The notes: a model not told the origin generated them from the sequence alone. DNA of 64,000 nt from Flammula alnicola (GCA_015499995.1 JADNRV010000005.1:496001-560000); one strand, 5' to 3'; counted from the first letter of the stretch, positions 46,590 through 58,751 are shown. A program made the numbers and translations.

Positions 46590-48058
46590 TTACAAATTTG
46601 CCTGCGGAATAATTTGAGGCGGACGAGCTCGCTTCTGCTGGTTATGAATCGGCAGACTCTGCGTAATCTCCCTCATGCTCAGGGTAGCACCAAAGCGCAT
46701 AGGCATCGATCTTCCGCTTTCACTGGCAAACCAGGAAGTGGATGGTGGATTATACGATCTTAACGAATGGGCTGTCGACAGGGACGGCATATACCTGCTG
46801 ACAGGGGGAATCTTTTTGTGGATGGAAGATCTTCGCACGGCCGGGGGAGGGATTGGCGCTGAGGGAGGACTCGGTGGTCGGACGAAATGTGACGATGGGG
46901 CTTTGAGATATCGCCGTTTGGTTCGTTCACGCAGCAGCAACACAGCGAAAGCGGCAAACAAGATAACAGCCAAGCCGCCGATCACACCGCCCACGATGGC
47001 GCCTATGTTCTTCGAGTTAGTACCTGCTTTCGGGTTCGGATTGTCGACTTGGCTCGATTGTACCGTTGCTGATGATGATGTGGCGGCAGCTCCATCGGAG
47101 GTAAGGGAGAATGTTTCGATGGGCTCAGGGAGTGACGGCGGCACTGTTCCGTTCTGGATTATGATGGTCTGGAGAGATAAAGGTGTTGCCTCTGAGTTTC
47201 CTTCATACACGACACCAATCGTATGTAGCCCAGGAGAAAATGAAGAAGTTTGAAACAATATCTGGCTATATTGCACGCCAGTCGTCTCGGCTGCAATGCC
47301 GTTTAGAATGAAAGGAATGGGAGGTTGGCCGTCAATCGAATAGGTGGCTGTTGCGGCTGCGAAAGGGAGTTTTTTGTCGTAGAATCCTAGCCAAGTAAGG
47401 GAGGTGCCTGAACGTGGATGTGTTAAGAATCACAGATGTAGGGTACATAGTGGTTACGAACCCTTGAAGTCGAAACCAAACGTAGAGTTGGGCTGCCTCG
47501 TTAAAATCCCTGGAAAAGTCTGGCTCCATCCTGGCCCATATTGCAGTTGTGGGTCTGTGTAATCTATTGAGAGAACTACCTGGTCTAGAGCCGTCTTCGC
47601 AAAAGGAACATATTGGATAAAATCGAACAAGAAGGTGCGCTGCCTTGAGGCTGTAACATTCACGGTGATGATATGCGCATCTTCTGACAAACCGTCCTTC
47701 TCGCAAAACAAAAGCCTGTTCTCCGAATTTGTCAAAGTGACCACGGGAACGCTCATATTATCGACGAAGCATTCGAAAGGAACTGTAGCCCCAGAAGGAT
47801 AAATATTTGTGCCTGTGATAAGGACGCTGTCACCTAATTTATCAGTTATTGTCAGTCTCACGTATATTCAGAGAGGGTTGAAACGACGCCACCACTGAAG
47901 CTATATGAGAAGCTTGATTCTGAGTTTGTCGTGTGCAAAGTATGCTGGAAAGGCTGCCCAAAATTTCCGAAATCGTCATAGGAACCCGAAACTTGAGACC
48001 ACAGTCCAGTGTACTTTATGTTGGAATCGGTGTCGTCGACGAGGATTGCCCTTGCCAT
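46590..48058 (-). CDS. Single-pass membrane protein with lectin-like ectodomain
   Basis: Three exons (48058-47893, 47833-47462, 47407-46590) join in frame to 451 aa. The start reads MARAILVDDTDSNIKYTGLW and continues with SYDDFGNFGQPFQHTLHTTN, a pattern common at the N-terminus of agaricomycete membrane proteins with a galactose-binding-like fold. Several Asn-x-Ser/Thr sites lie in the ectodomain. A Ser/Thr-rich stalk precedes one membrane helix (AIVGGVIGGLAVILFAAFAV) and a stop-transfer RERTKRR. The cytosolic tail is Pro/Ser-rich and basic. The likely topology is outside/inside, although no classical signal peptide is present. Function unknown. Expanded in mushroom fungi and perhaps involved in surface sensing. 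Confidence 0.8.
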
Positions 48059-49492
48059 GGTCTAGTCGGTTTCTCTCCAGTTGCAGTGGACGTCGGAATA
48101 TCACGCAATTAGAAGTGCCTGTTAAGTAAAGATTCTGTGAGTACGGTTATATATAACAGAACAAAAACTAGCCTTCCCTCCTTCTATGATGCCACACATC
48201 AGTCGGAATGCGTATGAAAATTGGCTAAACATAGAGAAAAAGCAGTGCCATCACTGGATTGTCATTAGATAGTAGTCAAGCTGAAATGATGAGTGTTCGC
48301 TTGATGTATCTTGGGCATCGCGTTACGAGTATTTATGCTTTGTGCAAAGAAGGTGTAGGCCTGGTGCAGGCCAAGGCTTGTAGTGAAATTCTGCGGAGAA
48401 GGCTGGTTCATTTAGTGCACCTCCAAGGACCCAGAGCGCACAACATCCGTCGCCAAAACCTATATAAAAAGTATCAGCACTATTCTACACCACGAAAATA
48501 AATTAGGCTCACAGTTTTTCACAGAACTTGTCTGAACGCATAGCCTAGGGTTTTCTGATGGATATGGTGGTCAATGTTGATTCTGATCTGAGTTTGAAGC
48601 AACATCCGAAGTGATATCGTTATTGAGTTTAGAACTGGGAATCACGGCTACGAAAAACACAGGAGCGGGCTCGCAAGGACAGGAAACGGTTGTTCTGGAG
48701 ACGCGTGTGTATCATCTGTTAGAATGTGCCAGCTGTGAGCGCTTGAGCCCGCATCAACAAGCAGAACTTTCCCAAACATCCCTTGACACGAATTCTGGGA
48801 GCATGTGCCATGATCAAAATGCCGTATGTCTTCCTCGGGATTTGGGTAGACAAAAGATCGAGCATACATACAAGAACGAATGTCGTGAGGATGAATCAAA
48901 CAGTCACTTCTGCGAAGCATGGCAAATAAACTCTTGGGGAGGCGACAAGAGATATCCTAGACTGGTGAAACGAGGAAATGAGGTGCAGATAGTGCAGAGC
49001 CTCGCAATTTGACCTCATAAGCGTACGAGAATCGGCCATGCGACAACTGAGGAGGATGATGAATACAGGTTTACAGAGGACAAAGTTCGGGTTCCAGGAA
49101 GCGTACAACTCAACGTACAACAATCGGACGTCGTCGCAAAGGTGATGAAGTTTTATTTCGGAGATGCTTCAGTGGTCACTGCCTTAGAATTTATCTAATC
49201 TAATCTACAGTTTTTATGATTTTGATCAAGTTCCTGTAGGCTCGCAGCCTCAACCGTAACGCAGCCTCGCACAACTTGACGAACTGGTTGGGCCAAGGAG
49301 GACACATCCTCGTCCGTATACATAGCGCGTTGGACTCTTCGTGGCGAGCAAAAACTTATATTTCCAGTATTTGCCGAGGACGACCCCGAAGGGTCGTTCC
49401 AACAGCCGCATCAACGGAGCACAGCCTTAGTTGCACGGCTGGCACGGTGAACTCTGAGGCTCTGGTGGCCCCCTTTCTCTCGCTCATCCACG
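48059..49492. other. Intergenic between two divergent genes
   Basis: A 133-codon + frame (48611-49012) and overlapping minus frames show no known motif. I do not support a gene here. The ends are promoters of the membrane-protein and metallophosphatase genes. Confidence 0.35.
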
Positions 49493-51157
49493 ATGGTCGT
49501 CTTGAATTCTACCCGGAGGAAAGCCATCTTCTATGGGTTTCTTCCAATGATGGCTTTATACCTCATTTATACCCTAAAACTCCATCTCTTACTCCCTTCC
49601 ATGGCCAGCTGGCCGACTCAACGACAAATCGTAACCGACGTGACAACTTTCGCTCGCCATAAGCTGTGGCCATGGACTGTCGAAGAAGACGAAGAAGAAT
49701 TCGAGGATTTGGACGAGCTGGATTTGAGACGGATACCGTTCTCTCGTCATATCGTCGCTGTTGGCGACCTTCATGGGGACATGCCGAACGCTCGACGCGT
49801 CCTTACATTCGCAGGTGTCGTTAATGACCAAGGCGACTGGTCCGGAGATGTGGACTTCTTTGTCCAAACTGGAGACATTATCGACCGGTGAGTCTGCCAT
49901 TGTTGCGTCAATTAGAACCGTCACGCTCAAATTCATGGCCCTCCAGTGGTGATGATACGATACTTCTATTTTTATGGATGGACAGACTGCGTGCACAAGC
50001 TGCGCGGGTCGGAGGAGCCGTCCTTTCACATCTCGGAAACCACGAATGGATGAACGCCATTGGTAAGCCCAACAGTTCACCCCTTTTCGGTCAGCGTCTA
50101 ATCCTTGTCCCCAACTGCAGGAGATTGGAGGTAATGCATGTCACTTATCAGAAGGACATCGTTAGCTTACGCTGTCTTCTAAAGATATGTATACCCCTCA
50201 GAACTCAAAACCTTTGGAACCATCGCGGCCCGTCAAAGAATGCTAACCACGGGGCGCATCGGTCGATCGTGGGCAAAGAACTACACGACAGCGTCACGCC
50301 TGCCTCTGCACCCATCTCTCGGTCCTCCGAACACACCATACCCGGCCAAGCCCATCTCTCTGCACTTCCAAAAGGAGGATGACAATTTACATTTCCGATA
50401 CGAGCCACAGATAAACGAACTTATGACACATGCAGCAGTCTCATTCGTGCACGGCGGCCTTTCTCCTACATATCCGGAACTTACGCCTTTCCCTTCTCGG
50501 ATAAACGATTTGTCGGACTCGCTGCTAGCTAAGCTGCAACATCGAGCGCAACCTCCCCCTCACCCTCCCCATCCTTACCCTGGTCTCCCACCGAGTGCGT
50601 ATAATCAATTTTATATTAATCCTGCACGTCTAATGACGTGATAACTCTCCAGCTACAACTGCAGAAGAGGCGCGGTTGTATGGCACCAATGGGCCTCTTT
50701 GGTACCGTGGATGGGCTATGGAAGATGAGGAATCCGTCTGTTCCCAAGTAGACGAAGTCCTTTCGAAAACAGGTACAAGACGGATGATTATGGGCCATAC
50801 TCCCGATTTTCATGTGTGTTCTACTTACGTGCAATTTGCAAGCATTTTATTGACTATACCCATTTGTTAGAATATCCAATCGCGTTGTGATGGCAAAGTC
50901 ATCATCATCGACACCGGTAGGCCGTTATTTTCGGTCGCGTGAAGGAGCGATATTGATGTCTTCTAGGTATATCTCACGCATACGGAGGCGTGCTTTCAGC
51001 ATTGTCGATACACTACACGCTAGAGCCCATTGGCGATGACGAATCGCAGCGGTGGATCGAGAAAGAGGTCGTCAGCGCCATATATGCGGACAGGCAAGAG
51101 ATCCTAGTTTCGGATGAGCGAGAAGTCGTTGGCAATTTCCATCACTTCGTGAGCTAG
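49493..51157 (+). CDS. Membrane-anchored PPP-type metallophosphatase
   Basis: Seven exons (49493-49887, 49947-50062, 50121-50130, 50185-50594, 50653-50813, 50871-50916, 50967-51157) join in frame to 442 aa. An N-terminal hydrophobic segment (residues 13-35) suggests a signal anchor. All signature motifs of calcineurin-like phosphoesterases are present: GDLHGD (91-96), GDIIDRGDD, GNHEWMN, HGGLSP and GHTP, so the two-metal site should be complete. The order and the GDWRYVYPSEL block resemble Shewanella-like or related eukaryotic PPP phosphatases. Exon 3 is only 10 nt and encodes the core of GDWR. Acidic residues 64-78 separate the anchor from the catalytic domain. Substrate unknown, probably phosphoproteins in the secretory pathway or at its surface. 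Confidence 0.88.
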
Positions 51158-51382
51158 CGAGCTAGCGAATGTTGAAAATCTGTTTTTTTGGTGCGGTTGC
51201 CCTAAGTTATTGTTGTATAATCATCGGTTACGTTACAGAACCTCGTGTTGAGACACGTGGATATAAAAAATCAAATATCACCAAGAGTGCGATGAAATAT
51301 GTAATTTCACATCCGGGCTACTGTGGGTAAGCGGTGTACCGAACCTTCAACCCTCACCAAGCGTCGCGTTAGGGAAATCGTG

Positions 51383-53733
51383 TTACGTGGCCGCCGCGTA
51401 CGAGAGGGTGGAGAAGCATCGATCAGTGTCAGCGAGAGGCAGCTGACTCTGTCGGTGAATTTCCATGACGCTGGGGGCGTAAAGTTCACCTGTCTGAGGC
51501 GCGGCGGTGGCAGGCAAGTTGGCTTGCTGCACTCTCCCTGTTGAAACCCCTGAACTCATTTCTCTATAATTAGGATGGCAAGGTGGGACTTCTTTTTCGA
51601 CCAGCGCGGCGGTGGAAACAACAAATTCTTTTCCAAACGTGAAATGTCCCTGGTATGGTTGAGAAACCGGCGTTGCCAGTGCAGCCACCGGTGCGCGTGT
51701 GTGTGGAATGAGGCTACCGCTCCTGTGCGCGGGTCCTGAAGTATAATTCGTACCCGTTGTGGAAACCGGATAACTATCCTGTGTAGTCCTCATAGAGGAT
51801 TCTTCGGAGGGCGCGGATGCAAGAAGCGCCGGAGAGATGGCCTTGTAGGACGACGACGGAGGAAGAGGGAGGTATTGCTCTTGTTGAGGTGGCGGTGAGT
51901 TTTTCTCGAATTCAACGGTATTTCCCAAATAAAATTGCGGTTCCTGCGGCTGCGGACGAAGAGGACGAGGACTGAAATATCTTTGTTGAGCAGGAGTGTA
52001 TGCGCCCTCGTTTGGCTGCTCCTGTTGGTGGGGCCAACTCGATTCCAACCTTCCCCCGGTCTGATAAGTGGGCGTCGCTGGAGAACCTCCGTAAACCGAG
52101 GTCGCGATATTCGAGGGCATGTAACTGGTGGTAGGGGTTACCGGCAACGAAACACTCGAACTCTCGGGTGGTGTGTCCTGGAATTTCAAGAAGGGAGAAG
52201 CTGGCCATGGCAAGCTGTCAGTGCGTCGCCTTGGAAAGCCGTGTGAGCGGCGATGAATTGCGCTCGCTGAAGGCGATTGGCCCGCCATGGCAGGCGAAGA
52301 CATGGGCGAGGGAGTATAGGCCTTGCGATATTTCTCTCGCTTGTCCCGGGGATGATGAAGTGGCTTTGTCGAGGACGGTTTCGGTCTTATCAATCTATAT
52401 CCAGGCCGTACCTGGGGAACGTGGCTAGTAGGTGGATGAGCACGACCGAACGATTCCGAGGATAAGGTCTCAAGGGAGTGTGCATTACGCAGAGGCGTAT
52501 CACGGCGTTGGGGAGGTTGAGCGATCTAAAGAAGAGTTTTAATGAGGCAGACACTCAAGCCACAATTGGTACGGACATGTGAGTCGGAGTATGCTATTCC
52601 AGACGAGAGTTGAAGTCAATAATTTCGAAATTTAAAGTACTAAGCGACTTACAAGCATGCAGGTAAACCTCGTGGTTCGGCGTTGTGGAGAGTCTAAGAA
52701 CCAGGCTCGAAGGATCGACAGGTAGGAACGATTTCTCTTCGATGTTTCCCTGTATTCGCAGCTAATGTTGACTAGTTAGGCGACCAGAATATAAATGTGA
52801 AATTTGAGCGCACTCGCCGTCTCATCGAATAACATCGTCAGTGGGTGTGTATCCTCTTGGGGATTCACCGCCACTACGTGACAGTGAATACGTTTCTGAC
52901 AGGTGCCCGGGATATCCGGTCAAGAGATCGGTCGCCTTTTCCAGAAAGCAAAATATCTCACCTCTGCCATTTTTTGCGCCAGAAAAGTCCATGGGGAGTA
53001 GCTGTTGCCCCAGAATCTCACCCCGCCATCGCAATTGGATGGTGCTGTGGCTGAGACGATGGTCAGGTGAAGTGCTGCAGGCTGTCCTTGGAATTTGATG
53101 GAGTCGAGAAACTACGAGACAAGGAAGGGAGAATGATGGGATACAGTTTCCACTCTCCAGCTACATGTACGCACATCGATGCAGCTGTTAATACGCCCTG
53201 GCGAAATTCTATTCTCGGGATTGGAATTGAACACCACTCCTCGAAGTCCATCGTGGTACCCGTTGTACCGTCGGGGGAGAGAATCATCCGTTCCAGGAAT
53301 CTGGCAAGGATAACTCTCGAGTACCGAAACAATTTTCTAATGCCAAATGCGCCGAAAAATGAGCATACAAGGTTCAGTCAACACCAATCCTAAGTCACTG
53401 ACCGGGGCAGACGGGTTGGCGGCTACAAGAATATCGATCAACTGGTCAAGGCACTGATCTTGTAGATTGGGCCAAATGTACGACATTGTTTGCGAATTTT
53501 CTATTAGCATAAGCATTGCTACAGGTTGCCGTGGAAGTGCTGGCTTGAAGAGTGAGCTCCGAATTTGGGCTGCCATGAGGAATGGTGGGGGATTTTCTGG
53601 GCTTGCCGAACTTAGTCTTCGAGACACTGAAAAGGATATGATGATCGTCGTGCAGATCAAGACTTACAGTAATAAGTACTGCACCGAGATGTGCTTCAAT
53701 TTTCTGTGGAAATTCTATTGGTATCGATGCCAT
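51383..53733 (-). CDS. VWA-like protein with Pro/Ser-rich tail, possibly Mediator Med25-like (model uncertain)
   Basis: From ATG 53733 several exons can be joined. The N-terminal part reads PVAMLMLIENSQTMSYIWPN, then QDQCLDQLIDILVAANPSAP, later RIEFRQGVLTAASMCV, LTIVSATAPSNC, WTFLAQKMAEKRIHCHVVAV and PLTMLFDETAS. The alternating strand-helix order and a chain ending in 'H-x-V-V' recall a VWA fold, and the sequence order reminds me of the N-terminal domain of Mediator subunit 25. A tail exon (about 52510-51383) is Pro/Ser/Gln-rich and ends LSYAAAT. Frame seems lost near 53074-53077, where one G would restore LQALHLTIV. The intron next to position 52800 could be spliced in more than one way. 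The Med25 idea is weak. The region may also hold two genes. Confidence 0.5.
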
Positions 53734-53954
53734 ACAACTGGATTTGCTCTGTCACGTAGAAGGCGTCTGAAAGTGGAATCCAAAAGCTACCGCTACCTTC
53801 GAGAAGACGACCTGCCAGAATCTGATAAAGAGATCCCTCAGGATGCAAAGTCCGACAGTCTTTATCACGGTCTTGGTCATGGTCGATATGTCTACGGCGT
53901 CGTCCAATTTAAGGTAGTCCTTCAGGATTGAAATAAATGTATATATGTCCAAAA
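53734..53954. other. Upstream flank of the VWA-like gene
   Basis: Contains its promoter. No other feature. Confidence 0.35.
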
Positions 53955-54013
53955 GTAAGAGGTCTCCGAGGAGACCATAGAAGGTCTCTAGGAGGCCGTC
54001 AACACTCCCCCAT
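53955..54013 (-). mobile_element. Possible LTR end with polypurine tract (Copia-type remnant)
   Basis: Read on the minus strand, ATGGGGGAG (54013-54005) looks like a polypurine tract and is followed directly by TGTTGACGGCCTCC, with the 5'-TG expected of an LTR. Inside it GGTCTCC-GA-GGAGACC (53961-53976) forms a perfect hairpin. I found no reverse transcriptase, integrase or second LTR nearby, so at best this is a truncated element. Confidence 0.35.
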
Positions 54014-56528
54014 AATTCTGATTCGTGACCAACTCTTCATAATAAAAAATTCTTTGAAGATCCATTAATCTCGTAAAATAGATAAGTTTATTACATGTTT
54101 ATTCAACTTTCGCATCCTTATCCAGCAACGTAACATTATTGGTTTGCTCTTCAAGTTCGCTCTCTTGATGCCTTTCATGGATGGGACGGAAGGGACAGGG
54201 CTTCCGCTCACATGGTCTCTTCTATACGTACCCAAGTTCTAGCTTCCTCTGAGATATCCCCATCTCAGTGGTCGATAAACTCAGGTCGCTGTGGTGTGGG
54301 GAATATATAGGGAACAGAAACTCCATGATCTGGCAGAGATAATGCCACACTGTAACCGAAACTTCTCGTGGGATATCATGATTCGGCCTGCCCTCACAAA
54401 CGTAATGACCACAGCAGGTGTTCTCTACATCCCATTATCGTATCTCAGGCTGATAACATTCATTCTCTTCCGAACCCTATTATGAAGCGGGGATAAAGCC
54501 ATATATACCGTATATTGCCATCGAGGTTCGGCGTCTCAATCTACTGTCCCATTCTTCGTCTGAGTCTATCATTATTTTATTTGCTTCTCAATCTCAAGTG
54601 ATGGACCTGAATATTGAATATTGCCTCGATATACCTGGACTATCCCTTTTGAAAGTCCAGCATTCTCGTACTTTCCAGGGACTATCCCTTACTCTTCGTT
54701 TTCCCGTTACCTTTGAACTTCACAAGGATCATCAAAGCTTTCTTATATAATTACTTATCTTGAAGTAAACAATTCCACAAATGACATACGCAATTTGGAA
54801 TCTAATCCGCAAATCTCGTTCCGAATTTCTGCTCTATTTATAGGTTGATGCAAAAGTAGAAACAAGCTAATGATCCCGGCAGTAGACGTCTTGGACGTCC
54901 CTTCAGTCCCTAATTCAAGTTCCTAGGACTTCATGTTCGCTGCCGTAATGCTCTTCTCTGTGTCTACATGTGATTATTCACTCTGTGAGACCGCTGAAGC
55001 TCCATTGAATCGAAAACCTTACTGGTTTCACTGGAAAAGAGCATACATGTAACGTGTGTGCATGTGTGTGCTTATGGACCTAACAGGTAATCTTTCAGCA
55101 CACAAGCTCATTGATATCTTTGTTTACTTATTTATTCTCTGATACATCTTGAATCCTTTACTGCCCTTCGCTCTCGTCTATCGTTGTCTCTGGGGGTTGC
55201 TAGGTCACGGTGTCATCAAACTAGTTGTTTTCGAGTACAATTCTCTTCCCATGCCGCACTGTAGAACAATCGATTCCGCTGTTTCTTGTAAGTACTTAGG
55301 GTTGAGCTGGAAATTTCTGCCACATTTCATTTCGATGGGGAGATTTATTTAGCGACAGCAAATGAGCCGCCGGCCCTGACATGCGCGCAGTGCGTTCCCT
55401 CCTTCGCATATGCTTCGACATTGTTAGATATCCTTTTCTCTCAATGGAGCGATTCTTAATTTCTATGCACCCCATTCCAAGCGTTGTATCCCCAATGGAA
55501 AAAAGGGACGTAATGCGCCTTCTCCAGCAAAATTAAATGGGGGCCCATGTGCGGCGAGACCAATTTATGAATAAGGAAGTCAATAACCGCTGTACTTTCC
55601 ATATTTATTGCATACTGTATGATAATCGTATTCTCCAACGAAGTCCAACAGGGACGACTGGAAGACTTCAAACTTCCAGAGAATATTCCCCAACTTGTAC
55701 TGTTTAGGACATGCCGCCATTCCGAGTGTGGCGTAACAGTGTAGCGATACCAGGAATTATTCTGGCGACGGCGACAAGACCACAGGAGAAGAACATAGCT
55801 CACAAATGGGAAAGGTGGATCTCCAAGATTTTGTGGCCCTCAGGGGCTACTAGAACCTTCAAAAGGACGACTTCGGCGAAAAGGTGGAAACATATTTGGA
55901 GGATGTCCTTCTCGGCAATGGAGTCCGTCCGCCTTTCTACGGCCGAGTTCAGCTTGCAATGACTATAATCACTTCTCGAACGTAGGTCCGCGAGCCTCTT
56001 CTCATCCGAAGCGAGTCCAAAGGGCTCGAGAATTGTTAGAGCACGCCTCGATCGCCTATTTTCTCTTTAATTTCAACTTGGCAATGCCTGAGCCGGTTAT
56101 TTAGAACGGGGCAATTTGAACAAATGACCAGTTTTCTAGATCCCGGACTCAAGTTTTCGGCCTGTCCGAAGGCCTATCTCAACGTTTTTTCATTTCACTC
56201 GGGACTATGTTACCGAGTCAAGTCCTCAACAAATGTATAATAAATGCTTCAGAAAACAGTAACTGTATTTAAATAGATATAACGAGGGTACTGAGCACCC
56301 GAGAGAGGCATTGCGCAATGTCCTCCTTTTTCTAAATGGTCTTGTAGTTATCTTCCGCTCCCACAAACGTTTTCTCCAGCTCCGGAACTTCCGATTCGGT
56401 CTCGTGTTCTATAACCAGTCATATGATTAATCCTGCGGACAGTACGCACAGAACTTCAATACAACCACGAAACCATATCAAAAGTGAGTGACCCAGCTTT
56501 GCCTGCTTCGTACTTATCTCGCACTATG
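54014..56528. other. AT-rich gene-poor DNA
   Basis: No coding signal and no recognisable protein. A direct repeat of GGACTATCCCTT occurs at about 54640 and 54680. Probably transposon debris and promoter DNA. Confidence 0.4.
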
Positions 56529-56702
56529 TACAGTCGAAACTCTCTTAACCCATACCTCTCGGCCCATATGGGGTATGGCAGATTACGGGTTATGAGGGGC
56601 TGATTTTGCTGCAAATTTCGATGTGGGAGCCCCAAAAAGCTATGGGTTATGGGGGTGTATGGCTTTGTGAGAAGTATGGCTTAAGAGAGGTTCAATGCAA
56701 TT
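56529..56702. mobile_element. Possible pogo/Tc1-type MITE
   Basis: It starts with TA-CAGTCGAAACTCTCTTAA, the form of pogo/Tc1-family terminal repeats, next to a TA target. The right end has TTAAGAGAGGTTCAATG in inverted orientation, with nine inner bases matching exactly and the outer part degraded. Between them are repeated GGGTTATG/GTATGGC units and the palindrome CCATATGG. About 170 bp without coding capacity fits a decayed non-autonomous element. Confidence 0.4.
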
Positions 56703-57039
56703 TCACTGCTGCCGGGCAGCCGCACTTAAAGTTTCGCGCTTCGGAAGCTAAGATTGATGTCATCTGCCATCAAAACCGATCGAGATCTGCTGGCTGAACC
56801 CTGTAACTGTTCCCGTTCCCAGTACCATATGTATTATGTATGTACAAGCTAACGGATAATGGATTGAGGTGAGACATTCATGGGTCCATGGGACGTTTCC
56901 TTGGCTAGCGAATGGAAATATTTGTTATTTGGGGGGTTTTCTTTGGATCATTGTGAGGCTAAGGTAAGGGCGGATGCACTCATCTTGGCACATGCATATA
57001 TGATATACATCAAGTATTGAGATGACTGACAATTCGACT
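56703..57039. other. Intergenic before the hydratase gene
   Basis: 3' flank of the minus-strand hydratase gene. No other feature. Confidence 0.4.
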
Positions 57040-58310
57040 TCAGAGCTTAGCCTTGCGATGAAGGACGTCAAGACGTCGCCACTAGATCGACAAGTAGCCA
57101 AAGTGTGTTAGAAAGAATGCGTGTCAAGCGATCAAAACGTACCCAAGGATACCAGGGAGATAAGTCCTTGGACAGGGTTCCAGTGAATTTCGGAAGCCTC
57201 CTTTCTTTAAAAGATAGGACACCCTCCGCACCATCAGCAGAACTACCTAGCAGCTTCATAGCTCGGGAGTCAAGCAGATGATTCTCCTCAACCGAATCTC
57301 CGGGATGCTGTAACAAACCCTTGGCGTATGCGATGGAAAGTTGCGACGTGTTGGTTGCAAGTTCCTCTGCGAGGGCTTTTGCAGCTGGGTAAACGGCTTC
57401 CCTGGACGGGAGAATTTGGTGGTACAGGTCTTTGATATAGGGAGAGTTTGGAGAAACGGTTGCTCCCGTCAGTAAGAGTGAGTTAGCTCGCGAAAGGCCA
57501 ATGAGGCGGGGAAGAAGATAGGTAGAGGTCGCTAAATGAGCAGATTTAAATTAGTACCTTCTCAAGGACGAAAAGATTCAGCAGGACGGCCATACCTTCC
57601 GGAACTATACCGCGACGAACAAATGGGAAAGTAAGTTTGGCATCAGACCATGCGAAGCGGAAATCAAATGGGAGTTGTAGAGCGGTCATTCCTACGCCTG
57701 CCTAGCCATTGAAATGATGAAACTCAGCAAAGAATACAGTACAATATTCGATAGATGTCACCGTACGGCGTGTCCGTTAACCGCTGCTATTGTGATTTTA
57801 CGGCATCTATAAATAGTCAAGGAAAGAATCCCTCCCGTGTCGCGGTGTGCTGATAAATCCAGGGTTAGAGTTTGAGGGAGCGGGCTTTGGAAAGTACGCT
57901 GTGAACGTACCGTGTTCACCCTCCTTCTCAGCTTCTTCTCGCCATAGGCTGCTCCATCCACCAGAAATGTCTGCCTATGAATAGATCCATTGGGTTTGCG
58001 GCTTTAAACGTCTGTACGATGAGCCTGACGTACCCCTGAGCAATAAGCGGGCGCCGATGGTTCAGCAGTCAGAATGACGACGCGAACACGGTCGTCTCTG
58101 TCGCACAAGTCGAAGACTTGCAATAGCTCTTGGTGTAAGCTTCCGGTGAATGTGTTTCTGCTGGAGAAACTGTGTCAGCCCATGCAAGAGAGATGCGTCG
58201 TTCGCGAAAGCATACTAATTGGCACGGTTGATGACGACGGTGAGAATGGACTCATCGAGGTCCGCAATAATATCCTTGTACCCCTGCTTTGAGTAGTCTG
58301 GTGCGGTCAT
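57040..58310 (-). CDS. Enoyl-CoA hydratase/isomerase, peroxisomal (copy 1)
   Basis: Seven exons (58310-58216, 58160-58034, 57974-57911, 57849-57767, 57701-57596, 57531-57143, 57081-57040) join in frame to 301 aa. Crotonase-fold features: AYCSGADISGGW (oxyanion-hole region), KITIAAVNGHAAGVGMTA (second oxyanion strand) and RRGIVPEATSTYLLPRL, where the Glu after Pro is at the position of the catalytic Glu of delta3,delta2-enoyl-CoA isomerases. The last exon is 42 nt and ends KAKL, with AKL a type 1 peroxisomal targeting signal. The enzyme probably handles unsaturated or 3-hydroxy acyl-CoA in peroxisomal beta-oxidation. Without the last intron the protein would read on into a non-conserved tail. 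It is paralogous to the gene at 60564-61848. Confidence 0.88.
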
Positions 58311-58751
58311 TGGAGAAGATGGGGTCGAGCGAGAAGGCTGTATAGTTCGAATTGGATCGCCGAATGTTATCTCGGATATGACTGACTAAACGAGAGGTCG
58401 TCTGGATTTTGCGAATAACGTTGTTTGAACAATGTCACAGTTTGAATTTGGTTTGAGCTCAAGAAGCTCGTCCGGTAGCCGAGACATTGACACGACGTCA
58501 GTCACATGATCTTAGAGTGTTGACACCGCCTCGGCCCTCCACTCATCCTCTCATCAGTTTCGCTTTCTCTCCGACTGAATCAAGCCAGTGGGCCCTCTGG
58601 CAGTATATGCGCTCGGCGAACACGCTACAGCAAATTCTTAGGTAAATAGGCTACTATTCGCTCCCTTATTACTACCGTGAGTCCCTTTGCACTGCATATG
58701 TACTCTTTTGATATTAGGCTCGAAAGATCTTTCAAGAAACCGGTCATCCTG
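58311..58751. promoter_or_regulatory. Divergent promoter, hydratase copy 1 / F-box gene
   Basis: A 441-bp interval between divergent ATGs. No clear TATA box. Shared control is possible from geometry only. Confidence 0.4.

Noticed and set aside
48611..49012. 133-codon + strand frame
   Set aside because: No recognisable domain or splice context, and the opposite strand is equally open.
53340..53931. Plus-strand frame at 53467-53931
   Set aside because: It is antisense to the VWA-like gene and contains no known motif.
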